Shown here: positions 34,756 through 46,639 of the stretch, piece after piece
Position numbering within the stretch: position 1 is the first letter of the stretch
How the letters are laid out: every line of letters starts with the position of its first letter
Assembly: GCA_039707465.1 (NCBI GenBank)
Contig: CM077647.1
Location: 121,438,610-121,502,609, forward strand
Source of the DNA: Rhabdophis nuchalis
Taxonomy: Eukaryota; Chordata; Lepidosauria; Squamata; Natricidae
Direction: 5' to 3'
Length of the DNA stretch: 64,000 nucleotides
The notes under the pieces: model-generated
Database searches by the model: none
What the model was told of the DNA's origin: nothing
What the model saw: only the letters and a program-made list of their open reading frames with translations
Position numbers and translations under genes: made by a program

Positions 34756-34757
<2 letters not shown>
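32140..34757 (-). mobile_element. R4/Dong-clade LINE, large copy
   Basis: About 2.6 kb on the minus strand, flanked on both sides by perfect TTA runs of equal length (32071-32139 and 34758-34826). It contains most of the single ORF (RT, then zinc-knuckle-like motif, then restriction-like endonuclease) and the 3' UTR. The 5' end is truncated. Dong and some R4 elements are known to insert into TAA repeats, and this copy fits. Confidence 0.93.
32243..34697 (-). pseudogene. R4-clade LINE ORF: RT and restriction-like endonuclease, broken
   Basis: From the minus-strand 5' side: 'VKNWSAPGLDELHGYWLKHL' and 'NNYRPITCLPTTFKLFTRIV' (RT motifs), 'AWIDYKKAFDSLPHSW' (first catalytic Asp), 'GDSLSPLLFNIALVPL' and the catalytic box 'YMDDLKMY'. 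Then comes the cysteine motif 'CRLCNNKVETVSHLICEC', and the endonuclease region with 'TPDITVVEG' followed by 'FIDIAVPGD'. The C-terminus has 'VTPIVIGALDTMSKNF'. Frameshifts near 33970 and 33840 and stops near 33290 and 32526 disable it. The endonuclease type places it in the R2/R4 group, unlike the apurinic-endonuclease LINEs elsewhere in the window. Confidence 0.9.

Positions 34758-34826
<69 letters not shown>
34758..34826. repeat. (TTA)n microsatellite, 5' flank of R4 copy
   Basis: A perfect TTA run of 69 bases, the partner of 32071-32139. Confidence 0.97.
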
Positions 34827-34828
<2 letters not shown>

Positions 34829-35939
34829 TTTCTCCTAGATGTGTTAGATTACAATTCCCATCATTCTCAGCCAGCAGCTTTTTGGTTATATTAACTGGGG
34901 CGATAGCAGTGTAATCAAAGAAATCTAGAGGCTGCCAGGTTGGGAAATTTTGAAACAAACAAAATGTAGAGATGATGAGTGGCTCAACCGTCTTTCAAGT
35001 TATCTTGGTTTTAGTTGTACAAGCTTTTCATTCATAACCAAGGAATGTTTGCCTTTCATCAACCTGCTCCACATCCGTTACCTGGCTGGGCAGGTATGTA
35101 ATTAAGAGAAGGGGAGCTGGCTGGCCCAGTAGTTTTATCTGATAAGAGAAGTGAATGCTTCTATTTTTTTTAAAAATCCATTTCCCTTCCCCCAGCCTAA
35201 GAATAGGGAGGAGACAGGTTTTAAGATTAAGCAAATTTCATTATCCTTCCTTTTTATATATAAGTAAAATGAACACAGAGACACAAACAAAAGTGAGAAC
35301 AATGTCTATTTGCTTTTTGGTTTGTTCTGATACTGCTTTGCTATTCAGAGGACTTGCATAGGCTAACACTCAAACTGTTGGATGTTGGAAATATCTTCAA
35401 ACACTTTCTTTTCCATTTGGGTCCTACAAAATCGCTATGCATTTGCCACAGTAGATCTCCATACAGAAGTAAATTCAGCAGGAGTGGCTGTGTAGTTTGG
35501 TTGTTTCAAGTTAACTACTATACAATATAATCAATATGCATTTATCTTGAGGTGTGCCTTGTGTTTTGATCAGGATTTATGATGTCATAACCATACAATT
35601 GCAATCTAAAAAGATTGTATTCATTTATAATTTTCTACTGTACTGCTCAGAAAGCTACATACAGTACATGTGTTATTTATAACAGAGAAGTACTTCTAAA
35701 AACCATGTGCAGCTGAAATGCAGGTTGTTTTTTAGCAGAAGCCTTTTCGTTTAATTACAAAAGCATTTTTTCCCTGTGATGCCCTTGTGTCACATACCGA
35801 CATCATCTACAATTGAACAAAAGCACGTGTTTTTCTTCAAAGTAGTTAAGTTTTTCCAATACCAAGTAATTCAGTCTAATAGAGATTCCATGGATGATAT
35901 TTAAGATGTAAGCATGCAGATATGATTTTCAAGTTAGAT
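34827..35939. other. unique DNA
   Basis: No gene recognised. 34850-34900 resembles an eroded MITE half ('ttacaattcccatcattctc'). Confidence 0.4.
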
Positions 35940-36325
35940 ATAGAACAAATGACAAAATTGTTGCCAGCTGCACTTCCAGGTTCTGTCATGTGCATGTGGG
36001 TGTGGCCAGCCACTCTCTTCCGGATTCTGTTGTGCGCATGCATGCCGGCCAGCTGGTCTTTGCGCCTGCGCACAATTGAACCCAAAAGTGCAGCTAGCGA
36101 TGGTGCGCATTCTCGTGCAGCCAGTCAATCTCTTTCGGGTTCCATCATGCGCATGCGTGAAGACCATCTGGCCGGTGCGTATGTGTGCAATGGAATCTAG
36201 AAGAGAGTGGCTGGCCACATGCGCACCAGACCATCTGGCTGGCACGTATAGATGCATCAGAACCTGGAAGTGCAGCTGGCCACCAATCACCGGCCAGCTG
36301 ATCTCTTCTGGGTTTTGGTGCTCCG

Positions 36326-36363
<38 letters not shown>

Positions 36364-36403
36364 CTATTTCGGCACTCCATGCCAAAAAGGTTAGCCACCA
36401 CTG
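35940..36403. mobile_element. eroded hAT-type MITE
   Basis: The right end 'aaaaaggttagccaccactg' has the form of the other hAT ends and is followed by AGCTAGAG. The left end is eroded, so no duplicate could be matched. The interior repeats phrases such as 'gccagctg' and 'tgcgcatgc', plus a (CA)n tract at 36327-36361. Confidence 0.55.
36327..36361 (+). repeat. (CA)n microsatellite
   Basis: An uninterrupted CA run of about 17 units. Confidence 0.97.
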
Positions 36404-36852
36404 AGCTAGAGAGAAACCTAAAGTGAAAAGGAACCTGGTACCATAGGCATATACATAATTCCTCCTATAATTTCTACTAGGAAAAAGCCAGAGAGGTCTT
36501 TCTTTTGGCTTTATTAATTTGGCTTTTAATATTTTGTCTCATCCTTTTTTCTTCTTTTTACAACCTCCAGAATTGTTCAGGGAAAGTGACCTTGGAGAAA
36601 CTGGTGATTGTGATAGGCCTAAGTGGTAGGAGAAACAGTATTTTGGATAAATCAAGTGACCTCCAGATGGATTTCTTTCAGGGGTCTACCAAGAGATTGG
36701 GCATGTTGGAGGAAGACCATTGCAAGTGGCAGACATTTTTGAGCAGCAAGGAAAATAGATCATTTGAGAAAATGTTTTAGGGCGACACTTTACCGTAAAT
36801 GGTGTGAACTATCTAGTGTCTTAACGCAGCCCTGAATATCTACTCAATTAAG
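36404..36852. other. unique DNA with an unassigned 91-codon open frame
   Basis: The open frame at 36505-36780 has a hydrophobic start and no recognised motif. It is probably chance. Confidence 0.35.
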
Positions 36853-37247
36853 CTTTGTTGCAAGACTTTTATAGATAGCCATCAACTTATGAGCACAATT
36901 GAGCCCAACATTTCTATTTGCTAAACTAGATAGTTGTTAAGTGAGTTTTGCCACAGTTGTTAAGTAAACTATTGCAGTTGTTGAATTAGTTGCACAGTTA
37001 TTAAGTGAATCTGGCTTCCCCATTGACTTTGCTTGTCAGAAGATTGCAAGATGTATCAGATGACCTCCAAGAAACTGCAACGATCACAAATATGAACCAG
37101 TTGTCAAGCATCCAAATTTTGATCACATGATCATGGGGATTCTGCAATGGTCATAAATATGAAAAATAGTCATGTCACTTTTTTCAATGCAGTTGTAACT
37201 TCAAACGGTCACTAAATAAATGGTTTTAAGTCAAGGCCTACCTGTAT
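36853..37247. mobile_element. MITE-like repeat of the 'ggtagtcc' family, copy B
   Basis: Starts 'tagatagccatcaacttatg' and ends 'ttaagtcaaggcctacctgt', an imperfect inverted pair. The interior has 'cttccccattgactttgctt' and 'gttgtaacttcaaacggtc'. Homologous to 15636-16024 and, in reverse, 47420-47805. Confidence 0.65.
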
Positions 37248-40200
37248 TGCAGGCTTCTGTATCTGGTCTGCAAAATTCTGGATTAGCACTAGAGGTCAGG
37301 GGCTATCTAGTGGTCGTCTAAAGGTGTTCAGCCCAAATATAACACTGGGCTGTTGTCCTATATATATATTTAATTGCTGTTCAGCTTTAGCAGAAACCTG
37401 GCCTGTAGAAATGTAAGTGTAATAGTGATATTTTCCAAGCATATAGATCAAAAAATGAATGGGGAAATAGCTAAATCTGCTAAAATTGCCCATCTCAGGA
37501 ATTCTGTGGCCATAAGAAGAGTCTGGGACTTTGTATTAGGGCTTGTAAAGCATCTCAGTGCAACCTCTGCAGAGGAAATCTTAAGGTAGGCTGAGCTTGC
37601 TAAGAAAATTGTCAGCAGAATTTTTTTACCCAAATAGCCATTAAAGCGAAAGTGGATTTGGGGCCATTACTAGAATAAGAATAAAATATAGTAGCTGAGA
37701 TAAGGAATCTGCTCCATTAAATTAACAGAAAGAAGGCTGGAATAAGACTTCCTCTCTGATCTTGAGGCTTGCCTTTATTCAAATCCAACAAATTTGCCCC
37801 CTATGTCAAGTTCCAACAAGATTTGATTTTATTAACTGGAGAATTTGGGTTCCAGTTCTAGTCCAGAAGCTACCAGGTTGGAGAAATCTTTGTTAGTTAT
37901 TTTAAGAAATCAAATGTGTGATCAGAAGAGGACTAAATTCCTCAGTTGTATTCTATTGTAGGATTTTGAATGTGCAAAATTCCTTTTGTCCTTTCTCTCA
38001 TCCATTCATTCTTAGATGAACCTTGTAGGTTAGTTTTCCCATTCACCATATTCCATTTGGAGGTTGGTAGGTTTCAGATTGTGTTGCCTGCCCACAGCCT
38101 CTTATCAACCCCACGGCTCAAAAGAAACATTATGCCGGCTGTCACATTTGGACCAGTGAATCAAAAGCACTGCTTTGCATTGGTCATGAAATCCATTGCT
38201 TCATAATCCTCAGTAATTAAGGCTACAACTTACAGTTGAGGTGAGCGATGAAAAAAAGCATCAAGAGAGACTAGTCAGCATCCAGTTAGATGTTCAAATA
38301 GAAAGGTGCCTGGGAATGTTAAATAATAACAAGGTCATGTGAGATATTTTTGGTGGGTAGGGGTGGGAGTAAGGCTGTCATCTGAAAGTTTATTTGCTCA
38401 TGGAAGCACTTAGTCAGGGTTTGTTTTAGTGGGATTATGTGTTCTTTAGCTTTTGAAAAGCAAAACGGGTGGTCTCCTCTTTCTCCCTCTGCCTCTTTCC
38501 AACCCCCCCTCCTTTTTTGCCATCCAATTTCGATGTTAATTCCTCATCATTGTTTGCATGGACCTCTGCTGAGAGCAGTTACGGAGGCTAATTTTTCCAT
38601 CTGTCCTGCTTGGGCCAGTGACTGGGGAAGCATGGTTGCTGTTACCTCCTTCAGGGCATTGATCAGTGGAGCGTTAAGCTTTTAATTGAGGTGTAAGTGT
38701 ATCAGCTTAAGGGGGAGGTAGTGGCCGGTGGTGTAGTACAGGCTGGCTGTAGCACAGCGCAGAGCTTTCAAAGAGGCAAGAGCTCTTTTGCACTCACCAG
38801 TGTTTGGGCAAATACGGAAGAAGTAGCCAGCTCTGGAGAGACGCCAGCTCCATCGCTATGATTCTAGGTGAGTGCTACACAACTTTCATTGCCTTCTGCT
38901 TTTGTGCCCTTTGGATTAAATGTGCATATGCCTCTTTCTCCACCCCCGCCCCACCCCCCACCCTCTCTGGATGGGAATCAGCTTCACTTTTATTTCAATG
39001 AGCAATTTTTTACTCTCCATGTGTGTCTGTATATGATGTAGAGGCTTCGTAGTATGAGAAGGTATAGACGTTTTCACCTGCTTTACAATCTTGCTGAAAG
39101 ACTAAGCTGGTACACTTTGATCCTGGCAGAAGTATTTGTATAAAGGTGCAGGTGGCATCCGATAAACAATATCTCTCTAAATATGCGGAAGAAAAGGGCT
39201 CTTTCATCATTCCCAAAGCTGGATTTGTTGTATTTAAACCTACTATTAAATCAAAGTATCTGCTTAAGCAGCTGAAGCAAAAGAGGGACAAAACGGACTG
39301 TTGCTGGGAAAAGGGCTATTTTATTTATTCTAGGGTTTTGGTTCCCAAAAATGTATGTCTGCCCTGAACCTCCTTTTTTATGCAATTCATGCAGCTGTGC
39401 ATTACATATTGAGGGCGAAATCAAGTTGACTTTTGATTGGATTCAGCTGTCATGCATCAGTTTCGTAAATGTTCCATCATTTCTTAAAATGCAGCTGGAC
39501 AGAACCCTGAAAATCACTGGCAAACTTAGAGACTCAATTCAAGTATAGGTGAAAATATTTGCAAGAATATTTGGCATGCTTAGATCTATTGAAAAAGTCA
39601 ACTTGTAATTTTGAGGCACAAGAGTGTAGGTGTTTCGATTTTGCTGAGCTATGGTTGTCAGTACTTAGATGATATCTTTTGTATCCATTTTATAAACCTT
39701 AGATTTTTATTATTCTTTCCTTTCCCTTTCTCTTTATTTTTGGAGTTCCCTATTTTCATTCCCTGTTTCTCTGCCTTAATCGTTGCCTTCTTACTTACTT
39801 GGGCCTTGAGCTGGAACACGATAGCAGTGGAAATACTTTTTTTTTTAAAGGAGAACAGAAATATGTATTTATAGTTTACAGAATGTATTAAAATAATTTT
39901 AAGTGCTCTTTTAGTGAAGAACATTTTATATTCGTTATAAATCAAAATAATAGCAAATATTTTACATCTAGATCAAATTTAGAAATAAACAATTCTTCCT
40001 AAAATATAGCAAATTTAGAGTAAAACAGACCAAAGAACATTTTTAAAATATTTGGTTTTTTTTTTTTTTAGTACAGATTAAAAAAAAAAAAAAGACATTC
40101 TAGAATACGAAGCATTGGAATTTTCTCTCTATTTCCCTCCATTTAATGACAGGCCAATTTTTTTTTCATGAAAAGGAACGGGTTGGGTCACTTTCGATGA

Positions 40201-42365
40201 ACTCTCTTTTTTCAAAACCCTCTTTTGTAAAGAAACTGTACGTTCTAGTCTTTTCAAATCTTGATTACAAGTACCATTTGTGGGGCTTTTGTCTGACTAA
40301 GACAGACTGCCGTGCTCGAGAAATCAAAAGAAAAGCTGGCAACCTCAACTACCCTTTGCGCTGGTGTTTTCTCTGCATACAGTATGAGGAAGATTCTGCA
40401 GTATCTACTCCTGCTTCTTTTGTGGGCAGAGGCTGGGGTATTTTGGTGAAGGTGATTAGAATAACGTGCTGATTATTTGGCTTGGAATGAAATGCTACTC
40501 CCCCACAATTTCTGGGTATAAATGTACATTCCTATGTGCCTGGGTGCAGACGTACAACAGCAGTCTGGAAGGAGATCGAGCCAGTGAAGGCAAATCATGA
40601 TAAAAGAGTTTGAAGACTCGAATTCCGTTTTTCCTTCACTCTTCTGTGACTATGTAAGTCCATCTGAAGCAACATATTCAAGAAACACATACACACACAC
40701 ACACCTTTCCTTATTTATGGATGGACGAGATTCTTTAGTAAGCTGCGGGCCAAGTATTCCTTTCATTGCTGTGAAGAAATTGTGAAATTTCAGTGCAATT
40801 CCTTGCGATTGCTGTGAAGGTTTGAAAGGCAGGTAGACAGTTTGTGGATAATGTATGTTGTACAGGAAAAACAGAACAAAACAATTACTCTCCACCAGTT
40901 ATCTTTCTGCTCGTACTAATTTTATATTATTAAGGGCATCTTCAGCCTAGATTGGGCAAGTTGCATTTTATAAGAATGTGTGGTCTAAGAAACTTAACCA
41001 TCTTCATTTAGGTCCTTCAGACAGCAGAATATTTCACTAGCAGCGGTGTAGCATATCAGTTGTCTTGCATGGATGGCTTTAATAATTTTTTTAATAATCC
41101 AAAATGTTATGTATGCAGCCTATCCCCTTCTGACATAAAATGATGTTTTCTCATATTTCTGGAATGTGTATCCAATTCAGGAGTGATGCATCTGGAAATA
41201 TTTGCTTCTGTTGTATTTAGCTTTTCTCTTGTTCTCTTCTTGTAGAAAAACGTACCATAGGAAAAAATACTGCAATTTTTTAATTGTTTTTTTTAAATTA
41301 GGAATAAGTTGGGTGTAGACAAAGGCATGCTACTTTCTTTAGCAAAATAAAAAATGAGATATTTTTTTCTAAATAGTCTTAGATTAAAAAATATTTTGCA
41401 ATGATCGCAATATTATTCAGAAATTTTCATTTGTGGTGTGCAGATATTTAATGGCAAGTTGCCATTGGAACAAAACAATCATGTTAAAGTACATAGACAT
41501 AAATTTCTATATAATTTTTAAACTAAAATGATTTAGCAGTTTTATGAGCTGTGGGGTTTATCCATGGATCTGTTCTGCTAAAGGCCCAAATTATAGTTAA
41601 AATACTGTAAGGGAAGCTGCTTTCAGCAAGCCAGTCATGGAATGTATACCTCTTCTCTCTGTATGTATTCTGGCTGATACCCAAGCAAAGCTGCAGTAGT
41701 ATGCACCTAGTTTTCCATTCCCCGGATGTGGTATTTGTATTCTGACATGTTCAGTGAAAAACAATTTATAATGTGATGCTCTAAAAAAAGAAAAGATGGA
41801 TGGGTATATTCTAGAAAACCATTCTGAGATCTTTGTGTCAGTGCTTCGTCCACATTTAGAACCATCTATGTTGTAGAAAAAATTCAAAAAAAGCAGTGCA
41901 AAGAGTAGCAAGCATTGACATTGTAACAATGACATTGTTAAACAAATGTGTATAAAATGTACATAATTTGATAAAAGAACAACATAGATGAAATGGCATC
42001 TTTAATCATATCAGCTTTAGGTTAGCATCATGGATCATAGAGTTGTGAATGTATACATGTGCTTTGCAAAATTAATGTGTCGACTTAATAATTGACCACC
42101 ACTCCAAATTTTTTTTTAATTATGTACACGATTTTCTAAGGCAATAACTTTCTTCCTTCAGCAAAATTAATCTAATAATAAACAAAAGATACCTTCAAAT
42201 TAAACTAGCAATCCTACAAATCTGAAAGGAAAATAAATTTTCTTATCAATCTAGATAATTTTTTTAGCAGCCTAGTGATATATATGTATTCCGCGTCAAA
42301 TTGGTTACAGTCAGACTTTAGGAGGGTGAAAGTGTTCTTGCCCAATAAGCTTTTTCTCTTTGGCC
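37248..42365. other. long repeat-poor stretch without recognised genes
   Basis: About 5 kb with only small simple repeats ((CA)n near 40689, T and A runs near 40060-40095). 38400-39550 is the least repetitive part of the window. A possible ATG-plus-splice-donor at 38858-38873 is listed as a finding. No ORF here has a recognisable domain. Confidence 0.45.
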
Positions 42366-42679
42366 AAGGAAATGATTTGGGTGAAATATGGATTGCTACA
42401 AGAATGCAGGAATCAAAGTATCAGGCAAAGGTACAGTACTACCTACTGCATTCTCGACCCCACCTTTTCTCAGTCTGTGTGTGTGTGTGTGTGTGCGCGT
42501 GCGCACGCGCGCACGTGCATGCGTGTTGTAGGAAACTGTATTTCATAATTGTATTCATGTACAATGGCAACCATACAAAAACTGAGAAAAGGTGGGGTCG
42601 AGAATGCAGTAGGCAGTACTGTACTTTTGCCTGATAGTTTGATTCTTGCAGCTATCCTTATTTCACTCAAATCATTTGG
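42366..42679. repeat. long inverted repeat around an alternating purine-pyrimidine loop
   Basis: The arm at 42366-42473 is the reverse complement of 42580-42679 at high identity, apart from an extra 8 bases in the left arm near 42405. The innermost 50 bases, including 'tgcattctcgaccccacctt', differ at only about two positions. The loop holds the (TG)n/(CG)n tract. It may be a fold-back element or a recent inverted duplication. Confidence 0.88.
42475..42526 (+). repeat. alternating purine-pyrimidine tract, Z-DNA candidate
   Basis: About 52 bases of strict alternation: (TG)n, then 'gcgcgtgcgcacgcgcgcac', then 'gtgcatgcgtg'. GC-rich alternating sequence is the classic Z-DNA former. Confidence 0.9.
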
Positions 42680-42689
42680 ATAGATACCG

Positions 42690-42822
42690 TGTTTCCCAGA
42701 AAATAAGACAGGATCTTATTTTCTTTTGACCCTCAAAATAAGCACTTGGCCTTATTTTCGAGGAGATCTTATTATTTTTGAGATGCAGGAGGCAGCAAGT
42801 GTGGTGACCTCATGGCTGCTGC
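42690..42822. mobile_element. 'gaaaataagac' family MITE, left half
   Basis: Starts 'ccgtgtttcccagaaaataa'. It is interrupted at 42822 by the L2 insertion and continues at 45798. Same family as 21845-22078. Confidence 0.6.
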
Positions 42823-45797
42823 TGTTTACATTTACGTTTACGTTTATTTAAATTTATATACCGCCCTATCTCCCTTGCGGGACTCAGGGCGGTGAACAGG
42901 CAATTATAAAACATAAAACATCAGGTACAATAAATATAATAAAAACAGATTAAACAAAAACCTGCTCTAAAAAGTTCCTAATAAGACCCAATTGATAAAA
43001 CAAATTTAAAAGCTACACCAGCCGGCCGCATGAAATAGATGAGTTTTAAGGGCCCGGCGGAAGAGGCGCAGGTCCGTGGTTGTGCGTAGGTCAGGGGGGG
43101 AGGTCATTCCAGAGGGCTGGAGCTGCCACAGAGAAGGCTCTCTCCCTAGGGGTCACCAGCCGGCATTGGCTAGCCAACGGGACCCTGAGGAGACCCTCTC
43201 TGTGTGAACGGACCGGTCGGTGGGAGGTATGCGGTAGGATACAGTCTTGCAAATATTCAGGTCCCTTGCCATGGAGCACTTTAAAGGTTGTAACTAACAC
43301 CTTGAAGCACACCCGGAAAACCACTGGCAGCCAGTGCAGCTCGCACAGGAGAGGTGTTACATGGGAGCATCTAAAGGCCCCCAAGATCCCCTGCGCGGCC
43401 GCATTCTGTACTAGCTGGAGACGCTGGGCGCACTTCAAGAGAAACCCCATGTAGAGAGCATTGCAATAGTCCAGGCGGGAAATGACGAGGGCTTGAGTGA
43501 CCGTGTGTAAAGCATCACGATCCAGAAAGGGGCGCAGCTGGTGTATCAGACGTACCTGATAAAAAGCCCCCTTGGCCACGGTTGTCAAATGATCATCTAA
43601 AGACAGCCGAGTGTCCAGGAGGACGGCTAAGTTGCGAGCCCTCTCCGTGGGGGCTAATGATTCGCCCCCAATAGCCAGCGATGGAACCAGCTAGCTATGT
43701 CGTGACGCTGGAAACCACAGCCACTCGGTTTTGAGTCAAAGCCTATTTCTCCCCATCCAGACTCACACGGCCTCCAGGCACCGGGACATCCGCGGCATCG
43801 TTGGGGTGGAGATGTACAGCTGGGTGTCATCTGCGTACTGATGGAACTCCACCCCGAAACCATGGATGATCTCACCCAGTGGCTTCATATAAATGTTGAA
43901 CAGGAGAGGCGAGAGGACTGACCCCTGTGGTACCCCACAAGTGAGGCACCTCGACGTCGACCTCTGCCCTCCTGCCAACACAAATTGCGACCGATCAGAG
44001 AGGTAGGAGGAGAACCACCATAAAACAGTGTCCCCCAGCCCCAACCCCTCCAGCCGGCGCAACAGGATACCATGGTCGATGGTATCGAAAGCCGCTGAGA
44101 GATCTAATAGGACCAGGATAGAGGAGCAACCTCTATCCCGAGCCCTCCAGAGATCATCGACCAACGCAACCAATGCCGTTTCTGTGCTGTGCCCGGGTCA
44201 GAAGCCGGACTGGCGTGAGTCCAGATAGACAGTTTCCTTCAGGTGCTGAGGGAACTGTTGCGCCACCACACTCTCAACAACCTTCACAAGAAAGCGAAGG
44301 TTGGAGACAGGACGGTAGTTGGCTAATATAGCCAGGTCCAGGGAGGGCTTCTTGAGGAGGGGTCTCACCACTGCCTCTTTCAAGGCGGTCGGTAAGAACC
44401 CCTCACTCAGAGAAGCGTTGACAATTCCCTGGAGCCAGCCTCGTGTAACCTCCCGGGAGGCCAGTATCAACCAGGAGGGACACGGGTCCAATAAGCATGT
44501 GGTGGAGTTCAGTCACCCCAGCATCCTGTCCATGTCCTCGGGAGTCACAGGATCGAACTCTTCCCAGATAGAGGACTCAAGACCTGCCTCCGTGACCTTC
44601 CTGAACTAGTCCAATCGGAGGCTAACCCGTTCCGGATCTGATCGATTTTATCATGCAGATAACACCCAAATTCGGCCCTGCAAGGACGCATCCCGAGCCC
44701 TCTGATGAAGGAGGGAGCGGGATACCCTGAACAAGGCAGACGCAATAAGAGCGGATAAATAGTTCCGTTTCGCCGCTTTTATCGCCACTAGGTAGGTCCT
44801 CAAATGGGACCTTACCAGTGTCCGGTCACATTCGGAACGCGTGGTCCTCCAAATGCCCTCTAGGCATCTCTTCCGACGCTTCATCACCCTCAGCTCCTCA
44901 GAGAACCAAGGGGCCAGGGTAGATCGGCATCGGGTGAGAGGCCGCAAAGGCACGACCCGGTCCAAGGACCCTGCGGCCGCAATATTCCAGTAGGTCCTCA
45001 GTCGAGTCGCGGGTCATGGACTCAGGTAATGGCCCAAGCTCCATCTGGAACCTCTCAGGGTCCATCAGGCACCTGGGGCGGAACCATCTTGTCACTTCTG
45101 ATTCCGCCTCCCCGCGGTGGGGTGTAGCGGTTGGAAAGCTCAACCAAAGGAGAGAGTGATCAGACCATGACAGGGGCTCCACGACTATTTCCCCTAAACC
45201 GAGATCACTCAGCCACTGGCTGGAGACAAAAACTAGGTCCAGTGTGTGTCCTCCAGTGGGGGTGGGGTCATGAACTAACTGGGTCAGGTCCATGGTCGTC
45301 ATGGAGGCCATGAACTCTTGAGCCACCTCAGATGATTCGCCTATCGACGGCAGATTGAAGTCTCCCATGACTAACAGTCTGGGGGTCTCAATTGCTATCT
45401 CGTCTATCACATCGAGGAGCTCGGGTAGGGCTGCTGATACGTAGTGGGGAGCCAGGTATACAATCAGCATGCCCTGCTGCCTCCCATGGCCCCACTTCAC
45501 ACAAAGGGACTCACAGCCGGCAGTTTGTGGCACAGCGGTTTCCCTCGGATCCAAGCTCTCTTTTATAATAACCGCCACCACCACCACCCAGCTTGACCCT
45601 GGGCTCTCGGCTGGTGAAATGCACAGTAATCTGGTGGGCACATTTCAACGAGGGGCATGCCCCCCTCTTGGCCCAACCAGGTCTCCATAATACCCGCCAG
45701 GTCCAGCCCCCCCTCCAAAACCAGATCATAAATGAGGGGGGCTTTGTTAATCATGGACCTGGCGTTACACAACATCAGCCGAAGGCCCAGGCCCCAA
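42823..45797 (-). mobile_element. L2-type LINE, nearly full ORF2
   Basis: About 3 kb on the minus strand. In plus-strand view it begins with the tail 'ttacatttacgtttacg' and 3' UTR ('accgccctatctcccttgcg') and ends at the start of the endonuclease domain. It is the longest L2 copy here and sits inside an older MITE. Only the 5' UTR and any ORF1 are missing. Confidence 0.93.
43091..45790 (-). pseudogene. L2 ORF2: endonuclease and reverse transcriptase, frameshifted
   Basis: From the minus-strand 5' side: '[18 protein letters not shown]' (endonuclease start), '[10 protein letters not shown]', 'LLVMGDFNLPSI' and 'LSWSDHSLLWLSF' (apurinic-endonuclease motifs with the catalytic Asp/Asn and SDH). 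After a linker come 'VRPLLKKPSLDLA', 'LLDLSAAFDTIDHGIL', 'GVPQGSVLSPLLFNIYMKPL' and the intact catalytic box 'YADDTQLYIS'. The C-terminal 'RLDYCNALYMGF' and 'LHWLPVVFRV' follow. The frame changes several times (near 44900, 44500, 44180, 43780, 43600), so it is inactive, but all key RT residues are readable. Confidence 0.92.
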
Positions 45798-45925
45798 AAA
45801 TATTGCTGTGTTGCAATATTTTCGGGGAGGACTTATTTTTGGGGGAGGACTTGTTTTAGCACATGTGCTCAAAAACCTGATCGGGCTTATTATCCGGTGA
45901 GGATTTATTTTCAGGGAAAAAGAAT
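45798..45925. mobile_element. 'gaaaataagac' family MITE, right half
   Basis: Resumes after the L2 and ends 'ggatttattttcagggaaaa', the inverted counterpart of the left end at 42690. It contains repeated 'ggaggactt(a/g)ttttt' phrases. Confidence 0.6.
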
Positions 45926-46639
45926 AGATAGGTAGGTAGATAGGCAGGCAGGCAGGCAGCCTATATATATAGATAGATATTGAGATAAATATTAAATTCT
46001 TCTCATGCCTATGAGTTGTTTTTTTTTTTAACTCCCAAATTCTAGTTCTGGTTGTTAAATTCTGGTACCCACTTTCTTTTCAAGTAGTCTTCAAGTTAAC
46101 TTAAAGTCCTGTTTTAATATTTGGCAAGTTAGCAAGTTTCCAAATAGCAGCCTCTTCAATAATAGCCTGGTAAGCTCAGTACGGGTTATTCTCAGGAAGG
46201 TATCATTCTATGCTCAGAAACTAACTGCAATAAAATCAAGAGTATTGCTGCAGCCAAAAATTGGATCATATTCCCATTGAGCTAACCATGGTCTGCTAAA
46301 CAAATTATTATCTAGATTCATAAATCCTACTGAGACATATATATAGTAAAGACACCATTGTTAAACTCTACTCTTGATGACTGCATGGACACAAATCTAT
46401 CCAGTTTTCCTATCAGTGATGTGAAAGCACTTCTTCTGGGTTATATTTTATTATTTCTTTCCTGTAGTCTTGGAATTGTCTGCAAGTCTCCCAACCATAT
46501 ATTAACCAAGTCTTATCTTGCTTAACTTCTGAAATGCTGCCATTTATTGAGGCATTATTTAGAAATTGCCGTGGCTGAATTCACACAATATCCTAAACCA
46601 AAATTATAAATCTCTTATTTTTAATTACTTTATTTAATA
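45926..46639. other. unique DNA with short TAGA/GGCA repeats
   Basis: Short tetranucleotide runs at 45927-45960 and an ATAG run near 45975. No gene recognised. Confidence 0.45.

Noticed and set aside
31460..34826. Segmental tandem duplication as the origin of the R4 cluster
   Set aside because: The middle copy is a different subfamily and truncation points differ, so independent insertions fit better.
36505..36780. 91-codon frame with hydrophobic start
   Set aside because: No motif or homologous copy in the window; the hydrophobic start comes from a T-rich tract.
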